From Sulfurospirillum diekertiae (lineage in GTDB: Bacteria; Campylobacterota; Campylobacteria; Campylobacterales; Sulfurospirillaceae), in assembly GCF_011769985.2 (NCBI RefSeq), contig NZ_CP039734.2:434001-498000 (forward strand): a stretch of DNA of 64,000 nt, in the 5' to 3' direction. A program made the position numbers and the translations under genes. The notes below the pieces were generated by a model that did no database searches, was not told the origin of the DNA, and was given only the letters and a program-made list of their open reading frames with translations. Positions within the stretch are counted from its first letter, which is position 1. Each line of letters starts with the position of its first letter. Of the stretch, positions 17,372 through 26,906 are shown one piece after another.

Positions 17372-18190
17372 ATGCATTTTTGGAACAACATTTACAGCCA
17401 GTTTGACCCTGTCGCTTTCAAGCTAGGACCCATTGCTGTGCATTGGTATGGCATTATGTATATATGTGCTCTTTTGGGTGCCCTTTATGCCGCTAAATGG
17501 TTTGTCAAAAAAGATAATTTAGGCTTCAGCAACCAAACGTTAGAGAGCTATTTTATTTGGATTGAGATTGGCATTATTTTAGGTGCGCGTATTGGTTATA
17601 TTCTCTTTTACGATCCGCATGTGGATTATTATCTTGCGCATCCATGGCAAATGTTCAATCCTTTCATCGATGGTACATTTGTTGGAATTAGAGGCATGAG
17701 TTATCATGGAGCTATCGTTGGATTTTTTATTGGCACTTGGTTCTTTTATCTCAAACATAAAATCAATGTATGGAGGCTTTTGGATGTAGTAGCCTTGAGT
17801 GTTCCCGTGGGGTATATTTTTGGACGTATTGGCAATTTTCTCAACCAAGAACTCTTTGGTCGTCCTACGGATGTTCCATGGGGCATTTATGTCGATGGTG
17901 TTCTTCGTCACCCTTCTCAACTCTATGAAGCGTTCCTTGAGGGTTTTATGGTTTTTGTGGTGCTTTACGTGTATCGAAATTTCAAAAAATACGATGGTGA
18001 GCTCATCGCCCTTTATGGATTTTTGTACTCTCTTGGACGATTTATTGCAGAGTTTTGGAGAGAGCCAGATTTCCAAATTGGTTTTGTCTATGGCGACTGG
18101 ATGAGTAAGGGACAAGCCCTTTCAATTTTGATGATAATTGCTTCTTTATTATTATATGGTGTAATAATCAAACGAGGAAAAAGGGGATAA
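17372..18190 (+). CDS. lgt: Prolipoprotein diacylglyceryl transferase
   Basis: 272 aa, about seven membrane helices. It transfers diacylglycerol from phosphatidylglycerol to the lipobox cysteine of prolipoproteins in the inner membrane. The Lgt signature GRIGNFLNQELFGRPTDVPWG is near 150-170, preceded by RGMSYHGAIVGFF and followed by HPSQLYEAFLEG, all family hallmarks. This enzyme would process the two small lipoproteins encoded later in the window. TAAGGA before the ATG overlaps a genome palindrome. The 3-prime end merges with a hairpin. Confidence 0.97.
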   Translation: MHFWNNIYSQFDPVAFKLGPIAVHWYGIMYICALLGALYAAKWFVKKDNLGFSNQTLESYFIWIEIGIILGARIGYILFYDPHVDYYLAHPWQMFNPFIDGTFVGIRGMSYHGAIVGFFIGTWFFYLKHKINVWRLLDVVALSVPVGYIFGRIGNFLNQELFGRPTDVPWGIYVDGVLRHPSQLYEAFLEGFMVFVVLYVYRNFKKYDGELIALYGFLYSLGRFIAEFWREPDFQIGFVYGDWMSKGQALSILMIIASLLLYGVIIKRGKRG

Positions 18191-18214
18191 AAAAATCCCT
18201 TTTAAATCCCCTTT
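18178..18214 (+). terminator. Stem-loop at the 3-prime end of lgt
   Basis: AAAGGGGAT and its complement ATCCCCTTT enclose a second nested CCC-containing segment, so two alternative stems can form over the lgt stop codon. Confidence 0.55.
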
Positions 18215-18318
18215 CGTGTATTATAATTTCAACTAGTATGTACAAAATGACATAATCATTGATTGTTCAAACTTGTTGCAATTTCCCTAAATAGGGTATT
18301 TTGTAAGAGATTGACATT

Positions 18319-18346
18319 CATAAGTGTGTTGTTCTGCACATTTATG
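18319..18346 (+). promoter_or_regulatory. Stem-loop in the frdC leader
   Basis: CATAAGTGTG (18319-18328) can pair with CACATTTATG (18337-18346) with one G-U pair and an 8-base loop, about 33 bases before the frdC start. A smaller CCCTA/TAGGG stem lies at about 18284-18295. The 189-base leader region has no other gene. Function is inferred as mRNA stability or regulation of the frd operon. Confidence 0.4.
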
Positions 18347-18379
18347 AGCGTTTATCAAACTTCACAAAAAGGATGAGAT

Positions 18380-19162
18380 GTGAGTGACCTACTTGAAGGG
18401 TTTTTAGGTACGAGCGTTGAGGGGAAAAAGAGTAGAGTTCCAGCCAAACTTGATTATATTCAAAGTGCGACTGGTCTATTCTTAGGTTTGTTTATGTGGG
18501 GACATATGTTCTTTGTATCAACGATTTTGATCAGCAAAGACTTTATGTACACCATAACCAAAATGTTTGAAGGCAGTATGTTCCTAAGCGAACCACAGCC
18601 TATAATCGTTTCTGGGATTGTCTTGTTTGTATTTGCAGTCTTTATTGTACATGCGATGCTTGGTATGAGAAAATTGCCTATCAATTTTAGACAATATCAA
18701 GCATATAAAACACATATGGGTATGATGAAACACGATGATACAACGATGTGGTTTACACAAGCATTCACCGGTTTTGCAATGTTCTTCTTAGGTTCTGCGC
18801 ACCTCTTTACCATGGCAACCCAAGCAGATAAAATTGGACCATTTGGTTCATCAGATAGAATGTACAGCGAATTTATGTGGCCATTTTATCTTCTTCTTCT
18901 TCTTGCTGTTGAGTTCCACGGTGGTATTGGTCTTTATCGCCTCTGTGTTAAATGGGGTTGGTTTGAAGGAGCAGATGCAAAATCTTCTCGTAAAAATCTC
19001 AAAAAAGCTAAATGGGCTATTACAACATTTTTCTTAGCACTTGGTCTTTTAACACTTGCAGCATACGTAAAAATCGGTTATGAACACAGAAATAACGTAG
19101 GTGAGAAATACAAACCAACGGCACAACTAGAAGTAAGATATGATGTGAAGGTTAGGGCGTAA
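18380..19162 (+). CDS. frdC: Fumarate reductase dihaem cytochrome b subunit
   Basis: 260 aa from a GTG start six bases after AAAGGA. An ATG two bases earlier is out of frame. It anchors the quinol:fumarate reductase, oxidises menaquinol and carries two b haems. The four axial histidines are present: His42, His91, His141 and His180, each two residues before the Wolinella succinogenes His44, 93, 143 and 182. The two glutamates important in Wolinella are also present as Glu64 (menaquinol site) and Glu178 (E-pathway). Five membrane helices are visible. It begins the frdCAB operon, with frdA two bases after its stop. Confidence 0.97.
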   Translation: MSDLLEGFLGTSVEGKKSRVPAKLDYIQSATGLFLGLFMWGHMFFVSTILISKDFMYTITKMFEGSMFLSEPQPIIVSGIVLFVFAVFIVHAMLGMRKLPINFRQYQAYKTHMGMMKHDDTTMWFTQAFTGFAMFFLGSAHLFTMATQADKIGPFGSSDRMYSEFMWPFYLLLLLAVEFHGGIGLYRLCVKWGWFEGADAKSSRKNLKKAKWAITTFFLALGLLTLAAYVKIGYEHRNNVGEKYKPTAQLEVRYDVKVRA

Positions 19163-19164
19163 AA

Positions 19165-21150
19165 ATGAACGTAAAATATTGTGATGCACTGGTTATCGGT
19201 GGTGGTTTAGCAGGTCTTAGAGCGGCGATTGCAACGCAATCTAAAGGTCTTAGTACAACAGTTTTAAGTCTTTGTCCAGTTAAGAGATCTCACTCTGCTG
19301 CGGCACAAGGTGGTATGCAAGCAAGTCTTGGTAACTCAAAAATGAGTCGTGGTGACAACGAAGATGTTCACTTTGCCGATACTGTAAAAGGTAGTGACTG
19401 GGGTTGTGACCAAGAAGTTGCACGTATGTTCGTTACCGTTGCTCCTAAAGCGATTCGTGAATTAGCGGGCTGGGGCGTACCTTGGACTAGAATTGCTAAA
19501 GGTGGTAGAGAAGCTATCATCAATGCTGAGAGAACAACGATCGTGGAAGACGATGAAGTACATGGTTATATCCACTCTCGTGACTTTGGTGGTACTAAAA
19601 AATGGAGAACCTGTTATACAGCAGATGCTACAGGTCATACCATGCTTTTTGGTGTTGCGAATGAAGCTCTTAAACATAATGTCAATATTGAAGATAGAAA
19701 AGAAGCGATTGCTTTAATTCATGAAAATAACCGTTGTTACGGTGCGATTGTAAGAGACCTTGTAACGGGTGAGCTTTGGGCTTATGTTGCTAAAGGTACT
19801 TTGATCGCAACGGGGGGTTACGGAAGACTTTACAAACAAACAACTAATGCGGTTATTTGTGATGGTATTGGTGCTGCTATTGCTCTAGAAACGGGTGTTG
19901 CAACACTGGGTAACATGGAAGCAGTACAATTCCACCCAACCCCAATCGTTCCTTCAGGTATTCTTTTAACAGAAGGCTGTAGAGGTGATGGTGGTTTACT
20001 CCGAGACGTTGATGGTCATAGATTTATGCCTGACTACGAGCCAGAGAAAAAAGAATTGGCTAGCCGTGACGTTGTAAGTCGTCGTATGATGGAACACATC
20101 CGTAAAGGTAAAGGTGTTAAATCTCCATATGGCGAGCACTTGTGGTTAGATATTTCTATCCTTGGTCGTGCGCACATTGAGAGAAACCTAAGAGATGTAC
20201 AAGAAATTTGTCAAATCTTTAACGGTATCGATCCTGCGGATGAAGGTCCAAAAGGCTGGGCACCCGTTCTTCCAATGCAACATTACTCAATGGGTGGTAT
20301 TAGAACCAAACCAACCGGTGAGTCTCCAACACTTTCAGGTCTTTTTTCTGCGGGTGAAGCTGCTTGTTGGGATATGCACGGATTTAACCGCCTTGGTGGT
20401 AACTCAGTCAGTGAAACCGTTGTTGCAGGTATGATTGTTGGTGATTATTTTGCGGATTATTGTTTATCAAATGAAGTCAATGTTAATACAGCAACGATTG
20501 AAAAAGCATTGAAAAAACAATCTGATTTCATCAACCACTTGTTAACCAACAAAGGTAAATTTAATATCTTTGAAATCAAAAACAGAATGAGAGATATTAT
20601 GTGGGAAAAAGTTGCGATTTTCCGTGATGGCAAAGGTCTTGCTGAAGCAGTTAACGAGCTTGAAGAACTTCTCAAAAAATCTCATGATGTTACGATTAAA
20701 TCTAAAACAACTTCTGCTAACCCAGAGCTTGAAGAGGCATACCGTGTTCCAATGATGCTTAAACTTGCTCTTTGTGTTGCTGCAGGTGCACGTGATAGAA
20801 CAGAGAGTCGTGGTGCGCATTACCGTGAAGACTTCTTGAAACGTGATGATGCGAACTGGTTGAAACGTACCCTTACTTCATGGAAAGAGGGCGCTACCCT
20901 TCCAACGGTAAGTTACGAAGACCTCGATATTATGAAAATGGAAATTCCACCAGCGTTCCGCGGATACGGTGCAAAGGGCATGATTATTGAAAATGAGTTA
21001 AGCCTTAAACGCCAAGAAGAAGTGGATAAACTCCGTGAAGAGATGGAAGCCGCAGGCAAAGACAGATATATGATTCAAGATGCGCTTATGCCATTTGAGC
21101 TTCAACCATACTATAAAGCTAAAAATGAGAGATTTGGAGATGCAAAATGA
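19165..21150 (+). CDS. frdA: Fumarate reductase flavoprotein subunit
   Basis: 661 aa. It reduces fumarate to succinate as the terminal electron acceptor reaction in the cytoplasm. The FAD dinucleotide fold [10 protein letters not shown] is near 12-21. His43 in [10 protein letters not shown] is the covalent FAD attachment residue by alignment to Wolinella FrdA. The substrate-binding MEAVQFHPT, the active-site arginine region and the [18 protein letters not shown] segment follow. Codon use shows the bias of a highly expressed gene, and no genome palindrome is present in the operon. It overlaps frdB by 4 bases (ATGA). Confidence 0.98.
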   Translation: MNVKYCDALVIGGGLAGLRAAIATQSKGLSTTVLSLCPVKRSHSAAAQGGMQASLGNSKMSRGDNEDVHFADTVKGSDWGCDQEVARMFVTVAPKAIRELAGWGVPWTRIAKGGREAIINAERTTIVEDDEVHGYIHSRDFGGTKKWRTCYTADATGHTMLFGVANEALKHNVNIEDRKEAIALIHENNRCYGAIVRDLVTGELWAYVAKGTLIATGGYGRLYKQTTNAVICDGIGAAIALETGVATLGNMEAVQFHPTPIVPSGILLTEGCRGDGGLLRDVDGHRFMPDYEPEKKELASRDVVSRRMMEHIRKGKGVKSPYGEHLWLDISILGRAHIERNLRDVQEICQIFNGIDPADEGPKGWAPVLPMQHYSMGGIRTKPTGESPTLSGLFSAGEAACWDMHGFNRLGGNSVSETVVAGMIVGDYFADYCLSNEVNVNTATIEKALKKQSDFINHLLTNKGKFNIFEIKNRMRDIMWEKVAIFRDGKGLAEAVNELEELLKKSHDVTIKSKTTSANPELEEAYRVPMMLKLALCVAAGARDRTESRGAHYREDFLKRDDANWLKRTLTSWKEGATLPTVSYEDLDIMKMEIPPAFRGYGAKGMIIENELSLKRQEEVDKLREEMEAAGKDRYMIQDALMPFELQPYYKAKNERFGDAK

Positions 21151-21866
21151 GTAGAACTATTACCATAAGGGCTATGAAATATAACCCACAATCAAAACTT
21201 TCAAAAGCACATTTTGCAGAGTACAAACTTGAAGAAACTGATGGTATGACACTGTTTATTGCGCTTACGAAAATTCGCGAAACAATGGATGCTGACCTTT
21301 CTTTTGACTTTGTATGCCGTGCAGGTATCTGTGGAAGTTGCGGTATGATGGTTAATGGTAAACCTGCCCTTGCATGTAGAACATTGACAAAAAATTTCCC
21401 AGGCGGCGTGATTCAATTGATGCCAATGCCAGCATTTAAACTCATTAAAGACCTTTCAGTTGATACAGGTAACTGGATGAACGGTATGAGTAAACGTGTT
21501 GAGAGTTGGATTCATACGAACCATAAACCAGATATTTCTAAACTTGAAGCACCGATGGATCCAAAACTCGCAGATGAGACGTTTGAGCTTGATCGTTGTA
21601 TTGAGTGCGGTATCTGTGTTGCGGCATGTGGTACAAAATTGATGAGACCAAACTTTATTGGTGCCGTTGGTTTGAACCGTGTTGCACGTTTTGCAATGGA
21701 TCCACACGATGAAAGAACCGATGAAGACTTCTATGAGCTTGTTGGCGATGATGATGGAATCTTTGGATGTATGAGTCTCGTTGCGTGCGAAGACAACTGT
21801 CCAAAACACTTACCACTTCAATCAAAAATTGCTTATATGAGACGAAAACTCGTCGCTCTCAAATAA
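21147..21866 (+). CDS. frdB: Fumarate reductase iron-sulfur subunit
   Basis: 239 aa, the same length as Wolinella FrdB. It passes electrons from the FrdC haems to FAD through three clusters. The 2Fe-2S motif is [12 protein letters not shown] with a later LAC, the 4Fe-4S motif is [11 protein letters not shown], and the 3Fe-4S motif is [15 protein letters not shown]. All cluster cysteines are intact. Last gene of frdCAB, followed after 16 bases by a strong terminator. Confidence 0.98.
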   Translation: MSRTITIRAMKYNPQSKLSKAHFAEYKLEETDGMTLFIALTKIRETMDADLSFDFVCRAGICGSCGMMVNGKPALACRTLTKNFPGGVIQLMPMPAFKLIKDLSVDTGNWMNGMSKRVESWIHTNHKPDISKLEAPMDPKLADETFELDRCIECGICVAACGTKLMRPNFIGAVGLNRVARFAMDPHDERTDEDFYELVGDDDGIFGCMSLVACEDNCPKHLPLQSKIAYMRRKLVALK

Positions 21867-21882
21867 AAAATTGCCTTCTTTT

Positions 21883-21911
21883 AAGGGATAAGATACTTTG
21901 TCTTATCCCTT
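21883..21911 (+). terminator. Hairpin terminator of the frd operon
   Basis: Perfect 11-bp stem AAGGGATAAGA/TCTTATCCCTT with a 7-base loop. Confidence 0.8.
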
Positions 21912-21963
21912 GCCTTAATCTTGACATTTAGTCTCACAATTTTGTTTCTCTTATAAGAAATAC

Positions 21964-21972
21964 TGATATAAT
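21964..21972 (+). promoter_or_regulatory. Putative promoter of the dynamin pair, TGATATAAT
   Basis: Extended -10 with a perfect TATAAT, ending 26 bases before the ATG of the first dynamin-like gene. Confidence 0.6.
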
Positions 21973-21998
21973 CAAAAAAACTTTAAAGATAGTATCTC

Positions 21999-24371
21999 AT
22001 GCATATCATCAATGATTTTTTCTTACTCATCTGGGGTGAGAGGTTAAACCAAGAAGTTGTTTTCGATGAAAAACATACTACAGAGTTCGATCAATACAGA
22101 TTAACTTCTTTCGATAATTTTTGCGACAGTGTCGCTATCTTATTGATCATGAGTCCTCAGAATTTTACCAATATGGCAATCTTAGAAGAACCCAAAACAG
22201 TTTTAAATACACTTTTTCAACATGCAACATTTAGCAAAGAAAACATCCAATATGCGCAATCTCAACTGCTGGGTTATCTGGTTACTTTGGGTAATTTGCA
22301 AGTCAACCATGCTATCACAAAGCGCTTAGAGCTTTTAAAAAAAGAGGGGATTATCTCTTATGATGCTGTGCGTTCTTTAGGCAGTATCATCTCTCTTATC
22401 GAAGAGAAAAAAATCGAAGTAACCTCTTTACATGTAAAGCGTGCAACAAGCCAAGAAAACTACTATAAAACCAAACTCAATCTTCTGCTTACTGCCATTG
22501 AAAATCTGAAACAAGCGGTTGAAACACCTCGTTTGCATGATCGTTTGAGTGCCATACCCGAACGTCTTGAAAATCAGCGTTTTTCCATTGGAATTACAGG
22601 TGTTATGAATGCGGGTAAATCGACGATGCTCAATGCACTTTTAGGTCAAGAGGTGCTAGGAACATCTGTTGTCCCTGAAACGGCGAACCTAACCCTCATT
22701 AAATACGCCAAAAACCCTTACGCCATTGTCAATTTTTGGAATACCAAAGAGTGGAGCAAGATCGAAGAGGGTGCCAAAAGTCTTAAAAGTTTAGAAGCAT
22801 TTGTTAAAGAGAGCAAAGCGCATTTTGGTGACACCTTTAATGCACTCGTAACGCCAAAAGGGCAGAGTGAGTCTATCTCTGTCGAAGATTTGGCCCTTTA
22901 CACTTCGGCAAAACACTCTGATAAAAAATGCAATCTTGTTAAAAGTGTTGAACTTTATACTGATTTGAAGTTTGTCCAAGATGGTGTTCAAATCGTTGAT
23001 ACTCCGGGTCTTGATGATCCTGTCGTGCAACGTGAAGAGATTACGTTGGAATACCTCAGTGAATGTGATTTGATGATTCATCTTATGAATGCAGCGCAAG
23101 CAGCGACCCAAAAAGATATCGATTTTATCATTGACGCACTTTTGTATCGTAATGTGGCACAGTTGCTGATTGTGATTACACGTATTGATGCGATTGCCGA
23201 GAAAGAGCTTCAAGAAGTAATTGCCTATACCAAACGCAGCATCGAAGCAAGGCTTAACGAGCAAAACAAAGGCGCAAAACTCGATGAAGTGATCGCTAAA
23301 ATCGTCTTTATCCCCATTGCTGGGAAACTTGCCTTAATGCATAAATTAGGGCAAGAAAAAGATGCCCTCGCACTTGGATATGATATGGAACGTACTGGCT
23401 TACCTCTGGTGGAAGCCTATTTGGAAGATGTTCTTTTTGGAAGTAATAGCCAAAAAGCCAATCTTATTATCTCCGCCAATCGAAAAGAGATTGAGTCTGT
23501 CATTACTGAGTCGATGAATACCTTCGAGCAAGAGCTCCACTACTTAAGTATCTCGAATGAAGAGATTGAACACGCCTACGCGAAACACCAAGAAGAAAAA
23601 GCGGTCATGGCAGACTTTTTGGAGCAGATCAAAACCAGCGTGGCGCAGAGCAAAGAGGAGATGGAACACTACTTTGGCACCCTTTCCAAATTTGCAAGCA
23701 ACCAACTCAATAAACTTCAAGATATTGTTAAGCGCCGTATTACAGACGATGTAAGTTATGAGTTTAGCAAAAACAAAAAAGCGCCCAAAGAGGAGCGCAT
23801 TGGCTCGATCATAGAAACGGCGATCAAAGATGGTATGGTCGATTTGGTGCGCGATTATCGCTATGAGTTTCAAAAAAAGATGCAAAGTTCCTTAGAGTAC
23901 ATGGATGCAAAATACGGTGAATTTAAGACAGAGGGCACAGCCCCAATGTTTGATGCCAAAGCCTTTTGTGAAGAGCATTTAGGTTCACTCCTGATTTTCA
24001 AAAACAGTACCATTGTGATAGCGGCAACCAATGATGCGATCGCAAAGTATGGCAAGAATGATCCTAGTGCACTTTCTATGAGCTTTGAGACGATTTTTGG
24101 AACGGAATTCTCCCACATCAAAGAGATGCTTGAGGAGAAACTCCACAACGTTAATCAAGAACTTTTAGGTTCATTTGTCAATCTCTGTGAAGCACCTGCA
24201 CGTGTCATTGAAGAGCGTTTTAGCACAGAAGGTGTATTGATCGAACATGCGATGCGCCAGATGAAAGATCAATCGCTCAACCGTGAAGCACGCATTTTAG
24301 AGATTAAAGAAAAAGAGCGTGTAATGGGCATCGTCTTAAATGACTTAAACGTACAAAAGGAGTCAAAATGA
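21999..24371 (+). CDS. Bacterial dynamin-like GTPase, first of a pair (DLP1-like)
   Basis: 790 aa. An N-terminal helical region of about 190 residues precedes a GTPase domain: G1 GVMNAGKST near 200, G3 DTPGLDD near 333, G4 TRID near 392. A long, charged, largely helical C-terminal half (about 500-780) would form the stalk. In C. jejuni the homologous pair Cj0411/Cj0412 also follows frdB. Its structure shows two proteins assembling into a tetramer that bridges membranes. The role here is therefore inferred as membrane remodelling or tethering. It overlaps the second gene by 4 bases. An exact genome palindrome at 22427 is read as LHVK. Confidence 0.9.
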   Translation: MHIINDFFLLIWGERLNQEVVFDEKHTTEFDQYRLTSFDNFCDSVAILLIMSPQNFTNMAILEEPKTVLNTLFQHATFSKENIQYAQSQLLGYLVTLGNLQVNHAITKRLELLKKEGIISYDAVRSLGSIISLIEEKKIEVTSLHVKRATSQENYYKTKLNLLLTAIENLKQAVETPRLHDRLSAIPERLENQRFSIGITGVMNAGKSTMLNALLGQEVLGTSVVPETANLTLIKYAKNPYAIVNFWNTKEWSKIEEGAKSLKSLEAFVKESKAHFGDTFNALVTPKGQSESISVEDLALYTSAKHSDKKCNLVKSVELYTDLKFVQDGVQIVDTPGLDDPVVQREEITLEYLSECDLMIHLMNAAQAATQKDIDFIIDALLYRNVAQLLIVITRIDAIAEKELQEVIAYTKRSIEARLNEQNKGAKLDEVIAKIVFIPIAGKLALMHKLGQEKDALALGYDMERTGLPLVEAYLEDVLFGSNSQKANLIISANRKEIESVITESMNTFEQELHYLSISNEEIEHAYAKHQEEKAVMADFLEQIKTSVAQSKEEMEHYFGTLSKFASNQLNKLQDIVKRRITDDVSYEFSKNKKAPKEERIGSIIETAIKDGMVDLVRDYRYEFQKKMQSSLEYMDAKYGEFKTEGTAPMFDAKAFCEEHLGSLLIFKNSTIVIAATNDAIAKYGKNDPSALSMSFETIFGTEFSHIKEMLEEKLHNVNQELLGSFVNLCEAPARVIEERFSTEGVLIEHAMRQMKDQSLNREARILEIKEKERVMGIVLNDLNVQKESK
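22427..22438. repeat. TTTACATGTAAA palindrome, exact, in first dynamin gene
   Basis: Read as LHVK. With the flanking C and G it is a 14-bp palindrome. Confidence 0.92.
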
Positions 24372-26392
24372 GTCTGCTCGAGAGTTTTGTCACTTCTTAT
24401 AAAGAACATTTTCTAAAAGTTGTTCCAACCTTTGATGCTACGCTTTTGGGAGCTCTCAAAAAAGTGCAATATGTACTTCTTGAAGAGCAGCAACTCCCTT
24501 CTATCCAACTCAAAAAAGCGTTAGATCGTCTTCAAATGCGCTCCGAAGAGCCGATGAAAGTTGCTATAACAGGGCAGTTTTCCAGTGGAAAATCAACGTT
24601 TCTCAATGCACTTTTAGCCAAAAATATTCTTCCCACAGGCATCACGCCCGTGACGTCCAAAGTCAATTATATTCGTTATGGTGAAGAGTTTAAAATCCGT
24701 GTGCGCTATAAAGACGGGCGTGATGAATACCATGACATCAACACGATTGCGCATTTTACAGACCAACGTGAGCATGTTGAAGACATCGCTTATCTTGTGC
24801 TTTATGCGCCACTCAACATCCTCAAAGATGTTGTATTTGTAGATACTCCAGGTCTTAACTCTCAAGCGGCGAGTGATACGCAAACGACTGAGAAAGTGCT
24901 CAAAGAAGTCGATGGCATTATCTGGTTGACACTCATCGATAATGCGGGAAAAATGAGTGAACTTCAAGTTTTGGAAGAGTACCTTGGCAAGTACCAAAAC
25001 AAATCTCTTTGTGTTCTAAACCAAAAAGACAAATTTACGCCACAACAGATCGAAGAGACAACGAATTACGTGAAGACGGCTTTTAAAGAGTTTTTTAGTG
25101 ATGTCATTCCTATCTCGGCACGTCAAGCGTTAGAGTCACGTAGTCACGACAAAAAAGTGATGATGGAAGAGACGCTTGAAACGTTTATGCATGATTTACA
25201 TGTAAAGCTTGAAAACGGTGGTGAGAAGCTTGACTTTGCACAAGTTGAGCATGATTTTAAAGCGTATCAAACGACACTGGATTCGATCTTACAAAGTGAT
25301 TTGGGTGCTAATCTTAAACTTTTGGAAGAGTCCAATATCGATAAAGTCTTGGATTTTATTCGCAACGAAATTCAACCCAAATCGACCCAATCCAAAGAGT
25401 TTGCTATTACCAAAGAGATTAAAGATATTACAGCCAAATTGATTGCGCAACACCAACTCTTTCTCTCTATTTACGATGAACTTTTAGGCGAAATTATCCG
25501 TTTTGAAGCTGAGGCAAAAGGTTTATTTACTGAACTAAAAGGTAAATTCTCACATGATCTGAAAAGTGCGTTTATGCGCATTGAGCAGATCATTGAGACC
25601 ATTGCTGATGCCATTTACAATCAAATCACCACGGTAACACAAATACGTTATGAAGCGCAAAAAACAGGGCTTTTCAGTAAACACCAATCGTATCTGCCTT
25701 TTGAGTACCAAGCGCCGAAAATTAACTCTGATCTCATCTATAAAAGTCTTTTTTACGAAGAGAATTTGATTGGCAAAATGTTCAAACAGTACGTAAAAAA
25801 TCTAGGCGCTATTCAAAATGAAGTCAACGATAAAAACCGTTTGGTGTACCGTTCATTAGAGCAGGGTATTTTGAAATGGCAAGCACCGTATGAGGTGATT
25901 CGTAAAAGTGAAGAGCTTCACTCCGACATCGAATTTGCCAATATGCGCCGTTTTGCTTCCAAGGCGTATGAGAGCATCTTAAAACCGTTTAACGATGAAA
26001 TCGCTAGTTCCTACGCGAAGATCAGTTCCGAGTTTAACCATCTTAGTAGCGCGGTCAGTTTCAACTACCAAAATGCCACTGAAGTATGTGTAGCGTTTTT
26101 GGAGAACAAAATCGAAAAATCCGCTAAGCTCTACGAGGAAAATCCCACAAAATTTTCACTCTATACCCCCAAACTCGATGAGATTAAAGAGCGCCTTAGA
26201 ACCTCATTTCATCTCTATGAGCTTGAAAATATGATGAACACACGAAACACATTCCTCAATAAAGATTATGACCGTTTAATCAGTCAATTTACGGCGATTA
26301 AAGAGGAAAAAGTAGCCTTTTTGGAAGAGCGAAAAGCACGTCATCATAAGATTATAGAGCAAATAGAAACGTTGGTGAAAGAGATAGTCTAG
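24368..26392 (+). CDS. Bacterial dynamin-like GTPase, second of a pair (DLP2-like)
   Basis: 674 aa. The GTPase domain comes early: G1 GQFSSGKST near 68, a conserved threonine-rich switch (GITPVTSK) near 95, G3 DTPGLNSQ near 158, G4 NQKD near 218. Helical stalk sequence fills the rest, with a short hydrophobic stretch in YNQITTVTQIRYEA that could be a membrane paddle. By family knowledge this partner provides the membrane-binding half of a heterotetramer with the upstream protein. The four-base overlap supports balanced synthesis. Palindrome at 25195, again read as LHVK. Confidence 0.9.
   Translation: MSLLESFVTSYKEHFLKVVPTFDATLLGALKKVQYVLLEEQQLPSIQLKKALDRLQMRSEEPMKVAITGQFSSGKSTFLNALLAKNILPTGITPVTSKVNYIRYGEEFKIRVRYKDGRDEYHDINTIAHFTDQREHVEDIAYLVLYAPLNILKDVVFVDTPGLNSQAASDTQTTEKVLKEVDGIIWLTLIDNAGKMSELQVLEEYLGKYQNKSLCVLNQKDKFTPQQIEETTNYVKTAFKEFFSDVIPISARQALESRSHDKKVMMEETLETFMHDLHVKLENGGEKLDFAQVEHDFKAYQTTLDSILQSDLGANLKLLEESNIDKVLDFIRNEIQPKSTQSKEFAITKEIKDITAKLIAQHQLFLSIYDELLGEIIRFEAEAKGLFTELKGKFSHDLKSAFMRIEQIIETIADAIYNQITTVTQIRYEAQKTGLFSKHQSYLPFEYQAPKINSDLIYKSLFYEENLIGKMFKQYVKNLGAIQNEVNDKNRLVYRSLEQGILKWQAPYEVIRKSEELHSDIEFANMRRFASKAYESILKPFNDEIASSYAKISSEFNHLSSAVSFNYQNATEVCVAFLENKIEKSAKLYEENPTKFSLYTPKLDEIKERLRTSFHLYELENMMNTRNTFLNKDYDRLISQFTAIKEEKVAFLEERKARHHKIIEQIETLVKEIV
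25195..25206. repeat. TTTACATGTAAA palindrome, exact, in second dynamin gene
   Basis: Read as DLHVK, as in the GGDEF sensor copy at 9714. Confidence 0.92.
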
Positions 26393-26421
26393 TCTATCTC
26401 TTTCGCAGGTTCTTGTTATTT

Positions 26422-26443
26422 TTATCTTTACATGTAAAGATAA
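26422..26443. terminator. 22-bp perfect palindrome centred on a TTTACATGTAAA copy
   Basis: The 12-mer at 26427-26438 is extended by TTATC on the left and GATAA on the right into a 22-bp perfect palindrome, 29 bases after the dynamin operon. Likely a 3-prime end signal of that operon. Confidence 0.6.
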
Positions 26444-26583
26444 TCTTGATATCTCCTTCAAAAAAGTTAAATACTTAATTCTGACTCTTTATTTCATAAC
26501 TCCGATCATTGCATCTCCAAAAGTAGGAGATTCTAAAAAAGAAATATTGATGTATAGTGGAGTGATCTGTAATGCTACACCAT

Positions 26584-26611
26584 TTCAGCTCTTTTAAACA
26601 AAAGGGCTGAA
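26584..26611 (+). promoter_or_regulatory. Leader stem-loop upstream of small lipoprotein gene
   Basis: TTCAGCTCTTTT (26584-26595) pairs with AAAAGGGCTGAA (26600-26611) through 12 pairs including one G-U, loop AAAC. A smaller ATCTCC/GGAGAT stem is at 26513-26531. The larger stem begins about 30 bases after a possible -10 (TATAGT near 26554), so it would be in the 5-prime leader. The rest of 26444-26658 shows no gene. Confidence 0.45.
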
Positions 26612-26658
26612 GATACAAAAAATTCTTGAGAGCATCAGTAAAATCGAAAGGATACACA

Positions 26659-26820
26659 ATGAAAAAGAGTTTAACATTTCTAATGCTTCTGTTCATAGTT
26701 ATCATGGCAAGTGGTTGTGAAACATGGCATGGTGTCAAAAAAGATACCGCAAACGGTGCTGAATGGAGCAAAGATAAGGTCAATGATGGCGCTAAATACA
26801 TAGAGAAAAAAACGGAATAG
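26659..26820 (+). CDS. Small entericidin-like lipoprotein
   Basis: 53 aa from the ATG at 26659, preceded by GAAAGGA. Lipoprotein signal with lipobox MASGC, then a charged amphipathic segment (GVKKDTANGAEWSKDKVNDG). It resembles entericidin A/B, in which C-x-T-x-x-G-V is followed by D and G repeats. A second copy is encoded at 53156 and the two share the frame C-x-TW-x-G-x-KKD-x-x-x-GA-x-W-x-K-x-KVN-x-GA-x-Y. In enterobacteria, entericidins are membrane lipoproteins linked to stationary-phase lysis. Here the role is unknown. It would be modified by Lgt. Confidence 0.8.
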   Translation: MKKSLTFLMLLFIVIMASGCETWHGVKKDTANGAEWSKDKVNDGAKYIEKKTE

Positions 26821-26848
26821 TTCCATAGAATCATTTTATATTCCGAAA

Positions 26849-26897
26849 AAAAAGAGGTTAGGGCTAAACGTTTAACGTTTAGCCCTAACCTCTTTTT
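26849..26897. terminator. Strong bidirectional terminator
   Basis: A perfect 24-bp inverted repeat (26849-26872 with 26874-26897) with one base between the arms, A5 on the left and T5 on the right. It serves the lipoprotein gene and the convergent AI-2E transporter gene, and overlaps the genome palindrome at 26895. Confidence 0.9.
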
Positions 26898-26906
26898 ACA
26901 TGTAAT
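26895..26906. repeat. TTTACATGTAAA palindrome, one mismatch, forming the stop codon of the AI-2E transporter
   Basis: TTTACATGTAAT. On the minus strand it reads CAT TAC ATG TAA, so the protein ends HYM and the palindrome supplies its TAA. Confidence 0.8.

Noticed and set aside
18260-18275. FNR/CRP-like box TTGATTGTTCAA in the frd leader
   Set aside because: The half-sites TTGA and TCAA are four bases apart, whereas FNR/CRP boxes need six between them, and the promoter position is unknown.
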